A DNA stretch of 62,926 nucleotides, taken from NCBI RefSeq assembly GCF_024346455.1, contig NZ_JAGQCY010000017.1, positions 1 to 62,926 on the forward strand. Direction: 5' to 3'. The translations under genes were made by a program, and so were the position numbers. The notes under the pieces were generated by a model, which was not told where the DNA came from, did no database searches, and saw nothing but the letters and a program-made list of their open reading frames with translations. This document shows, in pieces, positions 10,806 through 19,237 of the stretch. Within the stretch, counting starts at the first letter, position 1. Each line of letters opens with the position of its first letter. The stretch comes from Cyanobium sp. Aljojuca 7A6. GTDB taxonomy: Bacteria; Cyanobacteriota; Cyanobacteriia; PCC-6307; Cyanobiaceae.

Positions 10806-11306
10806 TTGTCCAACGCTGTGGGGGGCCTGGGGTCCCGGAAGCACCTGGCGGGATGGCTGGCCTGTCTGGGCGTGGCCCTGGCCGCCGGTTGCGGTTCCAC
10901 CTCCAGGGAGGTGGCCGCCCAGAACGCCAAACCGGGCGACCTGTTGGTAAGCGTGGATGGAAGCCAGGTGGAGCTCGTCAGAGCCTTCACGCCAGGGATC
11001 GCCAATGGCCTGCACAAGGGCGTTGTGAAGATCACAACAGAGGCCGATGGGGCCAAAGGCAAGATGTATGAAGTCACGGCGATCTGCAGTGTCAAGGGAG
11101 AGCCGGGCTGGCAAACCTATGACAACATCTATGGAGATCCGATCAGCGATCTCAACGCCAAAAGAACATACCCAGTTAAGGACCGCTGGCAGTTCCTGTT
11201 TCATTTTGATGGTCGAACGGAAAAGACTGGAACGCTTGAACCCAGTGGCTGGGTCTCACGACTGAAAGACAATCTGTGCCGCAAAGGCGATTTTGATGAC
11301 ACCTGA
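10806..11306 (+). CDS. hypothetical lipoprotein
   Basis: I do not recognise the family. The region ending LGVALAAGC is a signal peptide with a lipobox, so the mature protein would be a membrane-anchored lipoprotein beginning at Cys (CGSTSREVAAQN). The mature part of about 135 residues is soluble, with a Trp/Tyr-rich stretch WQTYDNIYGDPISDL and a WQFLFHFDGRT segment. The start is uncertain: TTG at 10806 or GTG at 10818 fits the signal peptide, whereas an earlier GTG at 10752 lies inside pabC. Codon use becomes markedly more AT-rich toward the 3' end than in pabBC. Confidence 0.6.
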   Translation: MSNAVGGLGSRKHLAGWLACLGVALAAGCGSTSREVAAQNAKPGDLLVSVDGSQVELVRAFTPGIANGLHKGVVKITTEADGAKGKMYEVTAICSVKGEPGWQTYDNIYGDPISDLNAKRTYPVKDRWQFLFHFDGRTEKTGTLEPSGWVSRLKDNLCRKGDFDDT

Positions 11307-11400
11307 TTGTCCTGACGGCCAATCAACCTGAATCCCTCCTCAAGCCTGATAATGATTCCTAATTCGATCCCCTAGGCAGGTCCTGGGTCGCTGATATTCG

Positions 11401-11442
11401 GTAGCAACAGGCACTTTAGAGCCGCAGGTCATCCTTTTGGAT
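11401..11442 (+). promoter_or_regulatory. candidate NtcA-type promoter of fmdA
   Basis: GTA-N8-CAC at 11401-11414 is one mismatch from the NtcA consensus GTAN8TAC. Exactly 22 bases later comes TTGGAT (11437-11442), one mismatch from TAN3T. This is the spacing of class II NtcA-activated cyanobacterial promoters. Transcription would begin about 20 bases before the fmdA ATG at 11471. Found by eye, so a chance match is possible. Confidence 0.4.
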
Positions 11443-11470
11443 GGAGAGGACACTGCGCCTCGGTTTCTCG

Positions 11471-12676
11471 ATGCCAAAAACACTCTTCTCCGTCGATCTC
11501 ACCAAGCCGATGGATCAGCAGGACATGCCCGGTCACAACCGTTGGCATCCCGAAATCCCGGCTGTGGCCTCGGTGAATCCTGGTGACGTGTTCCGGATCG
11601 AATGCAAGGACTGGACCGATGGCCAGATCAAGAACAACGACGACCCCAAAGACATCGAAGATGTCAATCTGGAGGTTGTCCACGTCCTGAGTGGACCGAT
11701 CTGGGTCAACGGGGCCCAGCCCGGAGACATTCTTGTGGTCGACATTCTTGATGTCGGTGCCCTGCAGGGGGACGAATGGGGTTTCACAGGCATCTTTGCC
11801 AAGGAGAACGGTGGTGGCTTCCTCACCGATCACTATCCCAAGGCCGCCAAGGCGATCTGGGATCTGGAAGGCATCTACACCTCCTCCCGCCACATTCCTG
11901 GCGTGCGCTTCGCCGGCATCACCCACCCGGGTCTGATCGGTTGCGCCCCTTCCCAGGAGTTGCTCAATGAGTGGAACCGTCGCGAGACGGAACTGGTGCA
12001 GACCGCCCCCGATCGCCGCACCTACGGCGCCGGCCTCTCGGGCAGTGAGCCTGTGCTGGCGGCCCTTCCCAACCCCAACAGCGCCATCCTCGGCACCCTC
12101 CCCTCCAGTGAGTTTCAGCGGGTGGCCAACGAAGCGGCCCGTACCGTGCCGCCCCGGGAACACGGCGGCAACTGCGACATCAAGAACCTCACCAAGGGCA
12201 CGCGGATTTACTTCCCCGTCTATGTCGAAGGCGCCAAGCTCTCGATGGGTGATATCCACTTCTCCCAGGGGGATGGGGAGATCTCCTTCTGCGGCGCCAT
12301 CGAGATGTCTGGCTATCTTGATCTCCATGTGGAGATCATCAAAGGTGGCATGGCGAAGTATGGGATGGTCAACCCCATGTTCAAAACCAGCCCGGTGGAA
12401 CCCCACTACAGCGACTACCTGGTCTTTGAAGGCATCTCCGTTGATGAATTCGAAGGCAAGCAGTACTACATGGATGTGCACATCGCCTACCGTCGTGCCT
12501 GCCTCAACGCCATCGAGTACCTCAAGAAGTTCGGCTACACCGGCGAACAGGCCTACCTGCTGCTGAGTTGTGCGCCGGTGGAAGGCAGGATCAGCGGCAT
12601 TGTTGACATCCCCAACGCCTGCTGCACCCTGGCCATTCCCACCTCGATCTTCGATCAGGACATCCTGCCCTGTTGA
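11471..12676 (+). CDS. fmdA: formamidase/acetamidase
   Basis: A 401-residue enzyme of the FmdA/AmdA family hydrolysing formamide or short aliphatic amides to ammonium. Typical segments are DMPGHNRWHPEIPA, the PGDVFRIECKDWTDGQI block, HVLSGPIWVNGAQPGD, and the metal/active-site region GGNCDIKNLTKGTRIYFPV followed by GDIHFSQGDGE. Length agrees with the family. I chose the ATG at 11471 because an upstream ATG at 11441 lies within the candidate promoter. It is followed by a strong terminator and fmdB, and faces the urt operon: a nitrogen-scavenging context. Confidence 0.93.
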   Translation: MPKTLFSVDLTKPMDQQDMPGHNRWHPEIPAVASVNPGDVFRIECKDWTDGQIKNNDDPKDIEDVNLEVVHVLSGPIWVNGAQPGDILVVDILDVGALQGDEWGFTGIFAKENGGGFLTDHYPKAAKAIWDLEGIYTSSRHIPGVRFAGITHPGLIGCAPSQELLNEWNRRETELVQTAPDRRTYGAGLSGSEPVLAALPNPNSAILGTLPSSEFQRVANEAARTVPPREHGGNCDIKNLTKGTRIYFPVYVEGAKLSMGDIHFSQGDGEISFCGAIEMSGYLDLHVEIIKGGMAKYGMVNPMFKTSPVEPHYSDYLVFEGISVDEFEGKQYYMDVHIAYRRACLNAIEYLKKFGYTGEQAYLLLSCAPVEGRISGIVDIPNACCTLAIPTSIFDQDILPC

Positions 12677-12692
12677 TCAGTCACCGGGAATC

Positions 12693-12722
12693 GGGGCCTG
12701 AGTGTCAGGCCCCTTTTCTTTT
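12693..12722 (+). terminator. rho-independent terminator after fmdA
   Basis: A perfect 9-bp stem (GGGGCCTGA / TCAGGCCCC) with a GTG loop, followed by TTTTCTTTT. It is a textbook intrinsic terminator 17 bases after the fmdA stop, so fmdB is probably transcribed from its own promoter or by read-through. Confidence 0.9.
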
Positions 12723-12762
12723 GTGACACCGTTTGCTCCCCATCCCTCTTCCCATTTGCTCG

Positions 12763-13035
12763 ATGCCTGTCTACGAATACAGCTGCAGCAATGGCTGCGA
12801 GAACTACGAAGTCTGGCGCAGCATTGATGAGCGCCAAAAGGAGACCAACTGCCCGACCTGCACCGCGGAAGGCGTCCGGGTCTTCACGCCTGTGATGTCG
12901 CTCAGTGGCCCCCTCAGGCTGAAGCAGGAACAATCCGGACCGCGCCTGGTGCGCAAGGAAACCAAGGAAGTGGCCGGCAAGCAGCGGCTGAAAGAAAGCG
13001 GCACCCGTCCCTGGATGCTCAATCGCGGCTGCTGA
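12763..13035 (+). CDS. fmdB: FmdB-family zinc-ribbon protein
   Basis: A 90-residue protein beginning MPVYEYSC with a CxxxC/CPTC zinc ribbon (Cys at SCSNGCENYE and NCPTC) and a basic C-terminal tail. The family is named for FmdB, a proposed regulator of formamidase genes in methylotrophs; its true function is not settled. Here the tail (KETKEVAGKQRLKESG) is longer than the minimal domain. Location directly after fmdA supports the name. The stop lies in a hairpin shared with the convergent urtE stop. Confidence 0.82.
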   Translation: MPVYEYSCSNGCENYEVWRSIDERQKETNCPTCTAEGVRVFTPVMSLSGPLRLKQEQSGPRLVRKETKEVAGKQRLKESGTRPWMLNRGC

Positions 13036-13056
13036 GGCCCGAGGCCCCCGGCCTCA
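13033..13056. terminator. shared hairpin between convergent fmdB and urtE
   Basis: TGAGGCC (13033-13039) pairs with GGCCTCA (13050-13056). The arms contain the stop codons of fmdB (plus strand) and urtE (minus strand). There is no T-run, so it is at best a weak bidirectional terminator or RNA 3'-end protector. Confidence 0.45.
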
Positions 13057-13779
13057 GACCGTCAGGAATTCCTTGATCACGTCATCGGAGAGCTTGTCGG
13101 TCTGGCCACTGGAGACGATGCCGCCGCGCTGCATGGCGTAATAGAAGTCGGATTGGCGCACAAAGTGCAAGTGCTGCTCCACCAGCAACACGCTGATGCC
13201 GGTTTCCTTCATGATCCGCTGCACGGCATGCTCGATGTCGAGGATGATGGAGGGTTGAATCCCTTCTGTGGGTTCATCCAGGAGCAACAGCTTGGGCTTG
13301 CCCAGCAGGGCGCGGGCGATGGCCAGCTGTTGCTGTTGACCGCCACTGAGGTCGCCCCCTTTGCGCTTGAGGAACTTCTCGAGGATCGGGAACAGATCGA
13401 AGATCAGCGGATCGATGTGGCGGTTCTTTTCAAGGCCCCCAGGCAAGGCCTCCATGCCGAGCAGCAGATTTTCCTTGACAGTCACCTGGGGAATGATGTC
13501 GCGGCCCTGGGACACGTAGCCGATTCCTGAGCGGGCCCGCTTGTAGGGCGGCTGGTTGGTGAGCTGGCCATCCTGGTAATGGATCGTCCCCGAGCGCTGC
13601 TGGAGCAGGCCGATGACGGTCTTGAGGAAGGTGGTTTTGCCGACGCCGTTACGGCCGATCAGGCAGACCATCTTGCCTTCGTCGATGGAAAGATCGACGT
13701 TGCGGAGAATATGGCTCTCTCCGTAATAGACATTCAGGTCGGAGACCTGGAGCAGGGGTTGGGAGCTGGTGGGGGACAT
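13054..13779 (-). CDS. urtE: urea ABC transporter ATP-binding protein UrtE
   Basis: A 241-residue LivF-type ATPase. Walker A GRNGVGKT, signature LSGGQQQQLAIARALL, Walker B LLLLDEPTEGIQ and the H-loop EQHLHF are present. GMEALPGGLEKNRHIDPLIF is characteristic of UrtE versus other branched-chain amino acid type ATPases. It powers high-affinity urea uptake together with UrtD on the UrtBC membrane pair. It is last in the urtABCDE operon, 29 bases after urtD. Confidence 0.94.
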   Translation of the reverse strand: MSPTSSQPLLQVSDLNVYYGESHILRNVDLSIDEGKMVCLIGRNGVGKTTFLKTVIGLLQQRSGTIHYQDGQLTNQPPYKRARSGIGYVSQGRDIIPQVTVKENLLLGMEALPGGLEKNRHIDPLIFDLFPILEKFLKRKGGDLSGGQQQQLAIARALLGKPKLLLLDEPTEGIQPSIILDIEHAVQRIMKETGISVLLVEQHLHFVRQSDFYYAMQRGGIVSSGQTDKLSDDVIKEFLTV

Positions 13780-13808
13780 GGGGTCGGTGGGTGATGGTCA
13801 AGAAGCGA

Positions 13809-14561
13809 TTACTGTTCGGGCGGCCCCAGGTAGACCTCGATCACCCGTGGGTCGGATTTCACCTTCTCCAGTGGCCCTTCCGTGAGCACCTGACCCTGGT
13901 GCAACACGGTGACGTCGAAACCCAGGTCGCGGATGAACTCCATGTCGTGTTCGATCACCACCACGGTGTGGTCGCCGGCCAGGGACTTGATCAGCTCGGC
14001 CGTGCGCAGGGTTTCCTCGTCGGTGAGGCCAGCGACGGGTTCATCCAGAAGCAGCACTTCGGGGGCCTGGGCCACGAGAGAGGCGATCGCCAGCCACTGC
14101 TTCTGGCCGTGGGAGAGGGAGCCGGCCTTGACGGTGGCGAAGGGCGTCAGACCCACGTAATTCATGATCCGATGCACTTCATCCTTCGACGACTGGGGCA
14201 GGCCGGAGCCCAGCAGGCTGATGGCATTCTTGACAGGCGAAGCGGATAACTCCAGGTTTCGCAGCACGGTGAGATTTTCAAACACCCGAGGCGTCTGAAA
14301 CTTGCGGCCGATTCCCCCGCGAGAGATCTTCTGCTCGGAGACGCCAAGCAGAGACTTCCCCTTGAAGGACACCGTTCCTTTGGTGGGCCGCACCTTGCCT
14401 GTGATCACATCCAGAAAGGTGGTCTTGCCAGCACCGTTGGGGCCGATGATGGACTTCAACTCACCCTTGTAGAGCTTCAGACTGAGGTCTGTAAGGGCAT
14501 AGAAGCCGTCGAAACTCACGCTGACGTCATTGAGCTCGAGGAGAGGTTCTGACATGGACAT
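13809..14561 (-). CDS. urtD: urea ABC transporter ATP-binding protein UrtD
   Basis: A 250-residue LivG-type ATPase with Walker A GPNGAGKTT, signature LSHGQKQWLAIA, Walker B EVLLLDEPVAGLTDEE and the switch His in VVIEHDMEFI. The signature motif LSHGQ rather than LSGGQ is usual for UrtD. It starts at ATG 14561, with an in-frame ATG two codons later at 14555. It partners UrtE in the heteromeric urea importer. Confidence 0.94.
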   Translation of the reverse strand: MSMSEPLLELNDVSVSFDGFYALTDLSLKLYKGELKSIIGPNGAGKTTFLDVITGKVRPTKGTVSFKGKSLLGVSEQKISRGGIGRKFQTPRVFENLTVLRNLELSASPVKNAISLLGSGLPQSSKDEVHRIMNYVGLTPFATVKAGSLSHGQKQWLAIASLVAQAPEVLLLDEPVAGLTDEETLRTAELIKSLAGDHTVVVIEHDMEFIRDLGFDVTVLHQGQVLTEGPLEKVKSDPRVIEVYLGPPEQ

Positions 14562-14624
14562 CGGAAAGGTGCGAAATCGAAACAGTAGTCACAGCAGAAA
14601 AGCCAGGAGGAGTTCCCTGGAGGA

Positions 14625-15731
14625 CTAATCCACGGGAATGGCCTCCTTGTCCAGCTGGGGGTAAGTATTGGACTTTTTGGCGATGCCGAAGGCGGCCAGG
14701 AAGGTACGGAAGCCACCTTTGGTGATCCAGCCGTAGATGCCATCCGGCATCAGAACCACCACGAAGATGAACAGGGCCCCCTGCACAAATAGCCAGGCCT
14801 CAGGCAGGGCCTCACTCACCAGGCTGCGCAGGTAGTTCACCAGGGTGGCTCCGATGATCGGGCCCACCAGGGTGCCCCGCCCGCCCACGGCGACCCAGAT
14901 CACCATCTCGATAGAGAAGGAGATCGACATGTACTGGGGCGAGACGATGCCAGTCTGGACTGTATAGAGAGCTCCGGAGATCCCGCACAGGGCCCCTGCC
15001 ACCAGAAAGACGATGGTTTTGAAGGGAACGGGGTTGAATCCGGCGAAGCGCAGCCGGCTTTCGTCATCCCGGATGGCAATCAGAGCATCACCGAAGCGAC
15101 CGCTGGTGAAGTAGCGACAGACCAGGAAGGCCAGGGGTAGCAGAAGCACCGTGAGGCGGTAAAACCACACCTGCATGTCGGGCGAACCCACCAGTTGGCC
15201 GAACAGCTCGGTCGTGCTGGTTTTTAGACCGTTGGTGCCGTCGAAGAGTTTCTGCTGACCGTTGAAAAAGTGAAAGAAGACCATCAGCGCCGCCTGGGTG
15301 ATGATCGAGAAATACACCCCCTTGATGCGATTTCTGAAGATCAACCAACCCACCACACCCGCCACGACGGCAGGAATCACCCAGATGGCGATCAGGGTGA
15401 AGACAGGCGACCAGAAGGGCTGCCAGAAGAAAGGAAGCTGGGCAACACCGTAGTTCTCAAAGAACTTGGGGATGCCATTGCCCCCCGCCAGGCTCTTGGT
15501 GTTGAGCATCAGGTTCATGGCCACCGCGTAGCCCCCCAGTGCAAAGAAGATCCCCTGTCCCAGGCTCAGCAGACCGGTGTAGCCCCAGATCAGGTCGATC
15601 GCCAGGGCCGTGATCGAGAGCGCGAAATAGCGGCCGAAGAGGTTGAGACGGAAGTCGTCGAGCGCCGCCGGAAGGATGAACAGGGCGATCGCCAGCAGAA
15701 TCCAGGGGACGAGTCTTTGGAAAAGTTTCAC
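14625..15731 (-). CDS. urtC: urea ABC transporter permease UrtC
   Basis: A 368-residue LivM-type permease with about ten hydrophobic segments, including WGYTGLLSLGQGIFFALGGY and GRFGDALIAIRDDESRLRF (the EAA-like cytoplasmic loop). It starts at a GTG (15729-15731), preceded on the mRNA by AGGAGG nine bases upstream, a strong ribosome-binding site that decides the start. Inner-membrane partner of UrtB. Confidence 0.94.
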   Translation of the reverse strand: MKLFQRLVPWILLAIALFILPAALDDFRLNLFGRYFALSITALAIDLIWGYTGLLSLGQGIFFALGGYAVAMNLMLNTKSLAGGNGIPKFFENYGVAQLPFFWQPFWSPVFTLIAIWVIPAVVAGVVGWLIFRNRIKGVYFSIITQAALMVFFHFFNGQQKLFDGTNGLKTSTTELFGQLVGSPDMQVWFYRLTVLLLPLAFLVCRYFTSGRFGDALIAIRDDESRLRFAGFNPVPFKTIVFLVAGALCGISGALYTVQTGIVSPQYMSISFSIEMVIWVAVGGRGTLVGPIIGATLVNYLRSLVSEALPEAWLFVQGALFIFVVVLMPDGIYGWITKGGFRTFLAAFGIAKKSNTYPQLDKEAIPVD

Positions 15732-15791
15732 AGGTAGGGCCTCCTGGTGGGGAGATGGAACGGGAATCTGCAGAGGGTTGGAGGGAGTGGG

Positions 15792-16949
15792 TCAGGCATC
15801 GACCGAGCGACCCTTCTGGGGGAACATGCCGTTGGGGCGGAACTGAAGGAACACGATGATGAAGATGAACACCAGCACCAGCGACATGCTTGTGGTGGCG
15901 AAGAACTCGATCACGCCCTTGGCCGCCAATGGCATGTCCGGGAAGATCGTCAGCAAGGTGCCGGAACCGATCACCGACTGGATGATGCCCAGCAGCAGGG
16001 AGGCCAGCACCGTGCCCAGCAGATTGCCCACTCCGCCGAGAACGATCACCATGAAGCAGGACACGATGTAGGCCGCCCCAAGGTTCGGGCCTACGGACCC
16101 CAGCAGGGTGATGGCACAACCGGCCACCCCGGCCAGTCCGGATCCGATGCCGAAGGTGATGCTGTCAACGCGGTCGGTGGGAATGCCGAGGCAGTTGCTC
16201 ATCTGGCGGTTCTGGGTGACAGCCCGGATGCGCAGCCCCCAGACGCTTTTGTTGAGAAACCAATAGGTGGCCAGCAGCAACAGGGCCGACAGGAGAATGA
16301 TGAAGATGCGCAGACCAGGAAGCTCGATGCCGCCGATCGCTCCCCAGCTTCCCTGCAGCCACTTGGGCGCGGTGACATCAATGTTGCGGGGGCCGAACCA
16401 GGCCTTGGACAGCGGCCGAATCTGATCGAGCAGGTTAACGGCGATCAGGCCAATGCCGATGGAGATGGCCCAAGCGAGTCCGTTGAGATAGGTGAAGAAG
16501 GGCTTCTCTGAGAACTTGGCCCGGAGTACCTTGGATAGGAGAAAACCAACCACGACGCCGACGATGATGCCGAGCATCATCGCGGTTGAGACACTCCGTA
16601 TCAGCTGGATGAGAATCAGGCTGACCCCCCACGTGGCCAACAGTGTTTCAAGGGGGCGGCCGTAGAGCTGCCTGATCAACGTTCTCTCCAGTAGGACCCC
16701 GATCAGTGCCGTCACAATGAAGGCCAGAACCAGTGAGACCGGAAAATACAGTTCGAAAATCACACCACCCATGGGCTTGAAGGCCGACTGCACCACATAG
16801 GTCACGTAGGCCCCGAGCATCATGAACTCCCCGTGGGCGAGATTGATGACGCCCATCAAGCCGAAAACGATGGCCAGGCCTGTGGCTGCAAGCAGCAGCA
16901 CAGAACCGATGCTCAGACCATCGAGTATCTGAGAAAAGAAAAGTTCCAA
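15792..16949 (-). CDS. urtB: urea ABC transporter permease UrtB
   Basis: A 385-residue LivH-type permease. It opens with the membrane segment QILDGLSIGSVLLLAATGLA and has INLAHGEFMMLGAYVTYVVQ and SNCLGIPTDRVDSITFGIGS, both conserved in UrtB. The N-terminus lacks the extra domain found in some proteobacterial UrtB proteins. It is separated from urtA by about 140 bases holding two hairpins. Confidence 0.94.
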   Translation of the reverse strand: MELFFSQILDGLSIGSVLLLAATGLAIVFGLMGVINLAHGEFMMLGAYVTYVVQSAFKPMGGVIFELYFPVSLVLAFIVTALIGVLLERTLIRQLYGRPLETLLATWGVSLILIQLIRSVSTAMMLGIIVGVVVGFLLSKVLRAKFSEKPFFTYLNGLAWAISIGIGLIAVNLLDQIRPLSKAWFGPRNIDVTAPKWLQGSWGAIGGIELPGLRIFIILLSALLLLATYWFLNKSVWGLRIRAVTQNRQMSNCLGIPTDRVDSITFGIGSGLAGVAGCAITLLGSVGPNLGAAYIVSCFMVIVLGGVGNLLGTVLASLLLGIIQSVIGSGTLLTIFPDMPLAAKGVIEFFATTSMSLVLVFIFIIVFLQFRPNGMFPQKGRSVDA

Positions 16950-17034
16950 CGGAATGATTGTTGAACGTTAGATCGAACGTTGCCTTGGCAGCGCTCGATC
17001 GGGTCGAACGTGGTGGTGCGATGAACCGGAAAGT

Positions 17035-17056
17035 GGTGGTTCCCGAAGGAACCACC
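17035..17056 (-). promoter_or_regulatory. C(UUCG)G-capped stem-loop between urtA and urtB
   Basis: On the urt mRNA this is GGTGGTTCC-TTCG-GGAACCACC: a perfect 9-bp stem closed by the very stable UUCG tetraloop. No U-run follows in the urt direction, so it looks like an mRNA stabiliser or partial terminator that keeps urtA message above urtBCDE, as is common for binding-protein genes. On the plus strand it is followed by TGTTTTT, so terminating antisense transcripts is also possible. Confidence 0.6.
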
Positions 17057-17069
17057 TGTTTTTCATGCA

Positions 17070-17088
17070 ATCACGGATTTTCCGTGAT
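17070..17088 (-). promoter_or_regulatory. second hairpin at the urtA stop
   Basis: ATCACGGA-(3-base loop)-TCCGTGAT, an 8-bp perfect stem that starts at the last base of the urtA stop codon (17088-17090). With the UUCG hairpin 13 bases further on it makes a tandem structure at the urtA 3' end. Confidence 0.5.
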
Positions 17089-18383
17089 CACATCTTGAAC
17101 TTGCCGGCGTCAGGACGGTCCTGGGTCCAGTCGCAGGTGAATCCCTTGGTCTCAGGAACGAACTGGTTCCAGGGGATCGGGGGGATGGCCTTGACGCTGT
17201 CGTAGAGAATCTTGAATTGGCCGGAGTTCTCAGCCTCGCCGATGAGGACCCGCTCGGAGGTGTGGTGGTTGGGGAACATCTTGATTTCGCCCTGGGGAGC
17301 GGCGAAGGTGATCCCGATCATGTCAGTGCGGACCTTGTCGAGATCTTCGAAGGTTCCGGCCTTCTCGACGGCGTTCTTCCAGAGGTAAACCATGTTGTAC
17401 GCGGATTCGGCCGGGTCACCCGTGACCCGATCGGCGCCATACATGGCCTGGAAGTCGGCGGTGAACTTCTTGGAGGCCGGGGTGTCCAGGCTCATGAAGA
17501 AGTTCCAGGCGGCATAGGTGCCGGTGGTGTACTCCGGTCCGATCTGACGAATCTCTTCTTCCGCGATGGAGAAGGACATGATCGGATACTTGGCCGGGTC
17601 GATACCCGAAGCCTTGAACTGCTTGAACAGGGCGACGTTGGAGTCCCCGTTCAGGGTGTTGATGATGATCCCACCATCCGGGAATGCCTTCTTGATCTTG
17701 GCGATGATCGGAGCCACCTCGGTGTTGCCGAGAGGGATGTAATCCTCGCCGACGGTCTCACCGCCGAGGGCTTTCATCTGCTCCTTGATGATGGTGTTGG
17801 CTGTACGTGGATACACGTAGTCGGAACCGACCAGATAGACCTTCTTGCCCAGCTTGTCGCCGAACTTGTCCATCAGCCACTGCACCGCAGGCTCGGCCTG
17901 CTGGTTCGGAACAGCACCGGTGTAGAAGATGTTCCTGGAGCACTCCTGACCCTCGTACTGAATCGGGTAGAAGAGCATGTGGTTCTTCGACTCGAAGACC
18001 GGCAGCATCGCTTTGCGGCTGGCCGAGGTCCAGCCGCCGAAGACCACGGCAACCTTGTCGGAGTCGATCAGCTTCTGGGCTTTTTCGGCAAACGTGGGCC
18101 AGTCGGAGGCGCCGTCTTCGATGACAGGGACGATCTTGTACGACTTGTCGCCGACTTTGACACCGCCGGCATCATTGATCTCCTTGATCGCCATTTCCTC
18201 GACTTCTTTCAAAGTCGTTTCGGAAATGGCCATGGTGCCACTGAGGGAATGAAGGATGCCAACCTTCACTTCACCATCAAAATCGCCGCCTGCCCCGGAC
18301 TCGCCGCCACAGGAGACGAGGGTGACGCTCACAGCAGTTACGGCGAGAGCAGCTGTCAGTCGCCTTGAAAGATGCAGAGACAT
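17088..18383 (-). CDS. urtA: urea ABC transporter substrate-binding protein UrtA
   Basis: About 431 residues. A signal peptide (MSLHLSRRLTAALAVTAVSV) ends in the lipobox LVSC, so the protein is a lipid-anchored periplasmic receptor. The mature protein has the Peripla_BP family 5 start EVKVGILHSLSGTMAISE and FGGWTSASRKAMLPVFE, typical for UrtA. The ATG at 18383 puts the signal peptide at the very start; an upstream in-frame start at 18428 is unlikely. It heads the urtABCDE operon. Short-chain amides could be additional ligands given the fmdA context. Confidence 0.95.
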   Translation of the reverse strand: MSLHLSRRLTAALAVTAVSVTLVSCGGESGAGGDFDGEVKVGILHSLSGTMAISETTLKEVEEMAIKEINDAGGVKVGDKSYKIVPVIEDGASDWPTFAEKAQKLIDSDKVAVVFGGWTSASRKAMLPVFESKNHMLFYPIQYEGQECSRNIFYTGAVPNQQAEPAVQWLMDKFGDKLGKKVYLVGSDYVYPRTANTIIKEQMKALGGETVGEDYIPLGNTEVAPIIAKIKKAFPDGGIIINTLNGDSNVALFKQFKASGIDPAKYPIMSFSIAEEEIRQIGPEYTTGTYAAWNFFMSLDTPASKKFTADFQAMYGADRVTGDPAESAYNMVYLWKNAVEKAGTFEDLDKVRTDMIGITFAAPQGEIKMFPNHHTSERVLIGEAENSGQFKILYDSVKAIPPIPWNQFVPETKGFTCDWTQDRPDAGKFKM

Positions 18384-18533
18384 TGAAGCCTGTTCAAGAT
18401 GAATTGTAGTCGCCGTAACCGACGGCAAAAGGAAAGGTAAAGAAGGACGCGATTACCCCCGGTATCCAATGAGACAGAAACTGACCGAGGGCCTGCCGGA
18501 GTGAGGATTTGCACGTGCTTTTCCTGTCGATAG

Positions 18534-18547
18534 GTAGCCTTGCCTAT
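18534..18547 (-). promoter_or_regulatory. candidate NtcA box upstream of urtA
   Basis: On the plus strand GTA-N8-TAT, on the urtA sense strand ATA-N8-TAC, one mismatch from GTAN8TAC, about 150 bases before the urtA ATG. No clear TAN3T box stands 22 bases downstream. urt operons are NtcA-activated in characterised cyanobacteria, so a site is expected here, but this match alone is weak. Confidence 0.3.
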
Positions 18548-18608
18548 AGCTCTGGTGATGAAAGGGTGAGAATCGCCGTTCTGAACTTTGTGGACCGGGG
18601 GGTGGGGG

Positions 18609-19223
18609 TCAGGAAGTGGCGGTTGCGGGCAGCTGCCGCAGCAGGAAGCTTTCGACACGATCCAGCCCTTCGCCGCTGCGCAGATTCGTGAAGCACCAGG
18701 GGCGACCACCGCGCATGCGTTCGGTGTCTGCTTGCATCACCGAGAGGCTGGCGCCCACCATGGGAGCCAGGTCGATCTTGTTGATCACGAGCAGGTCGGA
18801 GCGGGTGATGCCAGGCCCTCCCTTGCGAGGGATCTTGTCGCCGGCGGCCACGTCGATCACGTAGATGCAGAGATCCACCAGCTCCGGGCTGAAGCTGGCC
18901 GCCAGGTTGTCGCCACCGCTTTCCACCAGCACCAGATCCAGGTCCGGGAAGGCCTCCTCCAACTCCTGCACCGCGGCCCGATTGATCGAACAGTCCTCAC
19001 GGATGGCGGTGTGGGGGCAGCCCCCGGTCTCGACCCCCCGGATCCGCTCGGGGGCCAGGGAGCCGGCCTTGGTCAGAAACTGGGCATCCTCCTGGGTGTA
19101 GATGTCGTTCGTGACGACGGCGAGCTGCAACCGTTCCCGCAGGCGGCGGCAGAGGGCATCCACCAGGGCCGTCTTTCCCGATCCCACCGGCCCTGCGACC
19201 CCGACCCTCAGCTTGCTGCCCAT
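18609..19223 (-). CDS. ureG: urease accessory GTPase UreG
   Basis: A 204-residue SIMIBI-class GTPase. P-loop [18 protein letters not shown], the metal-binding CPH in [32 protein letters not shown] and the G-motif NKIDLAP are present. UreG delivers nickel to urease with UreE, UreF and UreD. Here it sits apart from ureEF, separated by three unrelated genes, although on the same strand. Confidence 0.96.
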   Translation of the reverse strand: MGSKLRVGVAGPVGSGKTALVDALCRRLRERLQLAVVTNDIYTQEDAQFLTKAGSLAPERIRGVETGGCPHTAIREDCSINRAAVQELEEAFPDLDLVLVESGGDNLAASFSPELVDLCIYVIDVAAGDKIPRKGGPGITRSDLLVINKIDLAPMVGASLSVMQADTERMRGGRPWCFTNLRSGEGLDRVESFLLRQLPATATS

Positions 19224-19237
19224 CGCCCCATCCCAGG

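Noticed and set aside
18406-18419. GTAGTCGCCGTAAC close to urtA as an NtcA site
   Set aside because: Only 23 bases before the ATG, with no room for a -10 box and start site in the urtA direction.
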